Position numbers and translations under genes: made by a program. A DNA stretch of 64,000 nucleotides from Corynebacterium sp. P3-F1 (lineage in GTDB: Bacteria; Actinomycetota; Actinomycetes; Mycobacteriales; Mycobacteriaceae), in the NCBI RefSeq assembly GCF_030503635.1, contig NZ_CP129965.1, positions 124,001 through 188,000 on the forward strand, read 5' to 3'. This document shows positions 62,079 through 64,000 of this stretch, piece by piece. The notes beneath the pieces were generated by a model that searched no databases, was not told the DNA's origin, and saw nothing but the letters and a program-made list of their open reading frames with translations. Within the stretch, counting starts at the first letter, position 1, and each line of letters begins with the position of its first letter.

Positions 62079-63005
62079 ATGAGCTACGACAACCGCAACA
62101 ATGACCGCGGGAATAGCGGTGGAGGCGACCGGGAACGCCGCGGCGGAAACAGCCGCGACGGCGGGCGCCGTTACAACGATGACCACCGCGGTGAGAACCG
62201 CGACCAGCGCCGCGGCGGAAATAGCCGCCGCAATGACGGAGGCTCGGACCGCGGCCACGGTGGGGGTGGGCGCGGCAAGGTACGCCATGACCGCTCGAAT
62301 CCTTACCGCCAGGGCTACCGCGAGGACCGCATGGCGCAAAAGGAGAACGAGCCCGCGATTCCGGACGATATCGATGTCTCCGACCTTGACCCGTCGGTGC
62401 TGCAGGACCTCCGCGTGCTGTCGAAAGACAACGCGGACCGAGTAGCCAAGCACATGATCATGGCGGCCACGTGGATGGCTGATGACCCGAGGTTGGCCCT
62501 CACCCACGCCCGTGCGGCGAAGAACCGCGCCGGCCGTGTCGGAGTCGTGCGCGAAGCCGCCGGCATTGCCGCCTATCACGCCGGTGAATGGAAGGAAGCT
62601 CTTTCGGAGTTGCGCGCTGCGCGCCGTATCAGCGGCGGCCCGGGTCTGCTCGCAGTCATGGCGGATGCGGAGCGCGGTCTCGGCCGCCCGGAGAAGGCTC
62701 TCGAGATTGGCCGCAGCCCGGAGGCGCGGGATCTCGACGAGGACTCCGCGATTGAGCTCGCCATTGTCATGGCTGGAGCCCGCCACGATATGGGGCAGCA
62801 CGAGTCTGCATTGGCCACATTGCAGCAGCTCAACCCGACCATGAAAGGCGACGGATTCGAGCACATCCGCCTGGCGTACGCCTATGGGGACGCCTTGGAG
62901 CAGGTCGGCCGAACCGATGAGGCCCGCGCGTGGTTCGAGCATGTGGCGAAGGTCGATTCGGACCAGTTGACGGATGCCGCAGAGCGGCTTAAAGAACTCA
63001 AGTAG
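62079..63005 (+). CDS. Tetratricopeptide-like protein with Arg/Gly-rich N-terminus
   Basis: 308 residues. The first ~90 are low-complexity, Arg/Gly/Asn/Asp-rich (RRGGNSRDGGRRYNDD; RRGGNSRRNDGG) resembling RGG-type RNA-binding segments. The remainder is helical with TPR-like repeats (AKNRAGRVGVVREAAGIAAYHAGEWKEALSELRAARRISG; HIRLAYAYGDALEQVGRTDEARAWFEHVAKVD). Homologues sit after tyrS in corynebacteria. RNA or protein scaffolding is plausible but unproven. Confidence 0.8.
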   Translation: MSYDNRNNDRGNSGGGDRERRGGNSRDGGRRYNDDHRGENRDQRRGGNSRRNDGGSDRGHGGGGRGKVRHDRSNPYRQGYREDRMAQKENEPAIPDDIDVSDLDPSVLQDLRVLSKDNADRVAKHMIMAATWMADDPRLALTHARAAKNRAGRVGVVREAAGIAAYHAGEWKEALSELRAARRISGGPGLLAVMADAERGLGRPEKALEIGRSPEARDLDEDSAIELAIVMAGARHDMGQHESALATLQQLNPTMKGDGFEHIRLAYAYGDALEQVGRTDEARAWFEHVAKVDSDQLTDAAERLKELK

Positions 63006-63028
63006 CGGTTCAAGAGGGGAGTAGCCCA

Positions 63029-64000
63029 GTGGGCATGACGGAGCTTACGGAGCTTACGGAGCTTTACGACGCATTGCTGCTCGATCTCGACGGAACCGTG
63101 TGGGCCGGCGACAGTGCAATCCCGCATGCCGTCGACGCGATTACGGCGGCGCGCAGCGCCGGTCTCGCGGCAGCCTTCATCACCAACAACGCATCGAAAT
63201 CGCCGGATGATGTCACTCAGAAGCTCCGTGGTATCGGTCTCGATGTCGGGCCCGCTAATGTGCTGACATCGGCGCAAGCCGCGGTCGCGCTCGCTGGGCA
63301 GCACGCGCGACCAGGTGCGGCGATTCTGGTCGTCGGCGCTCCGTCGTTCGTCGACTTGGTGCGCGATGCCGGTTTCGAACCGGTCTTCTCCGCCGACGAC
63401 GACCCGTCGGTCGTCCTGCACGGCCACAGTCCGGACAACGGGTGGAAGCAGCTGTCCGAGGCTGCGCTGGCCATCCAACGCGGCGCCACCTACATTGCCA
63501 GCAACCTTGATTCGACGCTGCCGATGGACCGCGGGTTCATGGTCGGCAACGGTTCGATGGTGGCCGCGGTGACCCACGCCACGGGAGTGATCCCGGAAGC
63601 GGCAGGTAAGCCGGGGCCGGCTATGTTCGATTTAGCTGCTTCCCAACTCGGTGTGGAGCGGCCGCTCGTTGTCGGCGACCGGCTGGACACCGATATCGCC
63701 GGTGGTGTGGCTGCGGGCATGGACACGCTCCACGTGCTGACAGGCGTCTCGGGACCGCGAGCACTCATTGACGCACCAGCGGAACAACGCCCGACCTTCA
63801 TCGCGGAGGACATGAGCGTGCTGTTGAGCAATGAGATCGCACCGGACACTCTGCGGCCCGGCGAACAAGGCGGATTCACGGCTATGCGCGAGGGCGGCAC
63901 AATCACTCTCGACGGGGGCGGTGATCCCTCGACACCGCTGCAAGCACTGCGCACTGTCCTCGCGGTGGCGTGGGCGGATGGGGGAGAAGGCGCGAACGTC
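63029..64000 (+). CDS. HAD-IIA family phosphatase, cut by the right edge
   Basis: At least 324 codons, open at the window end. HAD motif I is LLLDLDGTVWAGD, motif II AAFITNNAS, motif III Lys in AAGKPGPAMF, and motif IV VVGDRLDTDIAGGVAAGMDTL, typical of NagD/PGP-type sugar or glycerol phosphatases. The N-terminus carries three tandem 9-base repeats (ACGGAGCTT), adding TEL-TEL-TEL. GTG 63029 is 10 bases after GAGGGGA; ATG 63035 is the alternative start. Confidence 0.92.
   Translation, partial: MGMTELTELTELYDALLLDLDGTVWAGDSAIPHAVDAITAARSAGLAAAFITNNASKSPDDVTQKLRGIGLDVGPANVLTSAQAAVALAGQHARPGAAILVVGAPSFVDLVRDAGFEPVFSADDDPSVVLHGHSPDNGWKQLSEAALAIQRGATYIASNLDSTLPMDRGFMVGNGSMVAAVTHATGVIPEAAGKPGPAMFDLAASQLGVERPLVVGDRLDTDIAGGVAAGMDTLHVLTGVSGPRALIDAPAEQRPTFIAEDMSVLLSNEIAPDTLRPGEQGGFTAMREGGTITLDGGGDPSTPLQALRTVLAVAWADGGEGANV

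Overview
The window is a high-GC actinobacterial chromosome segment, almost certainly Corynebacterium. It carries polA, rpsA, coaE, uvrB, a universal stress gene, uvrA, infC-rpmI-rplT, pheST, an arginine cluster and tyrS in the order I remember from C. glutamicum. Secreted cutinase-type esterases, leaderless -10/ATG arrangements and DUF222/HNH debris fit the same genus. The genus is an inference from content and synteny; no search was run.

Layout: 0-4.3 kb holds a small secreted protein, a cutinase-like esterase, a Na+/alanine symporter and a DUF1541 lipoprotein. A short tRNA-Leu(CAA) at 4.46 kb is followed by a 4.7-9.2 kb accessory island: a doubly broken DDE transposase, an intact unrecognised 633-codon gene, an IS3-family remnant and a decayed unknown gene. 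Housekeeping genes resume with polA (9.4-12.1), a YkvI-type membrane protein, rpsA, an HNH nuclease fragment, a TRIC-type channel, DUF4259 and coaE. A choline/carnitine acyltransferase-like gene and a peptide-type ABC operon under an HTH-TetR regulator (18.6-26.7) come next, then uvrB, a stress protein, a HelD-like helicase, a DoxX-type protein, an MBL hydrolase and uvrA.

From 36.9 kb a truncated membrane-protein remnant abuts uvrA. It is followed by the IF3-L35-L20 operon, whose infC begins with ATC. A minus-strand set (39.1-43.1) then encodes a histidine kinase, an 83-residue secreted peptide with a two-cysteine tail, a response regulator and a large secreted protein. After trmH, a Tat-exported intradiol dioxygenase and pheST comes argC-J-B-D-R-G-H. 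argF is absent: argD and argR overlap. The window closes with a binding-protein/VWA/XpaC-like operon, a Trm112-like protein, tyrS, a TPR-like protein and a HAD phosphatase cut by the right edge.

Two signals stand out. The 11-mer GCTTATCGACG occurs at least 18 times on both strands, in genes and between them, but never in the accessory island; chance expectation is far below one. The kinase-peptide-regulator-secreted-protein set looks like a possible self-contained peptide-responsive secretion module.
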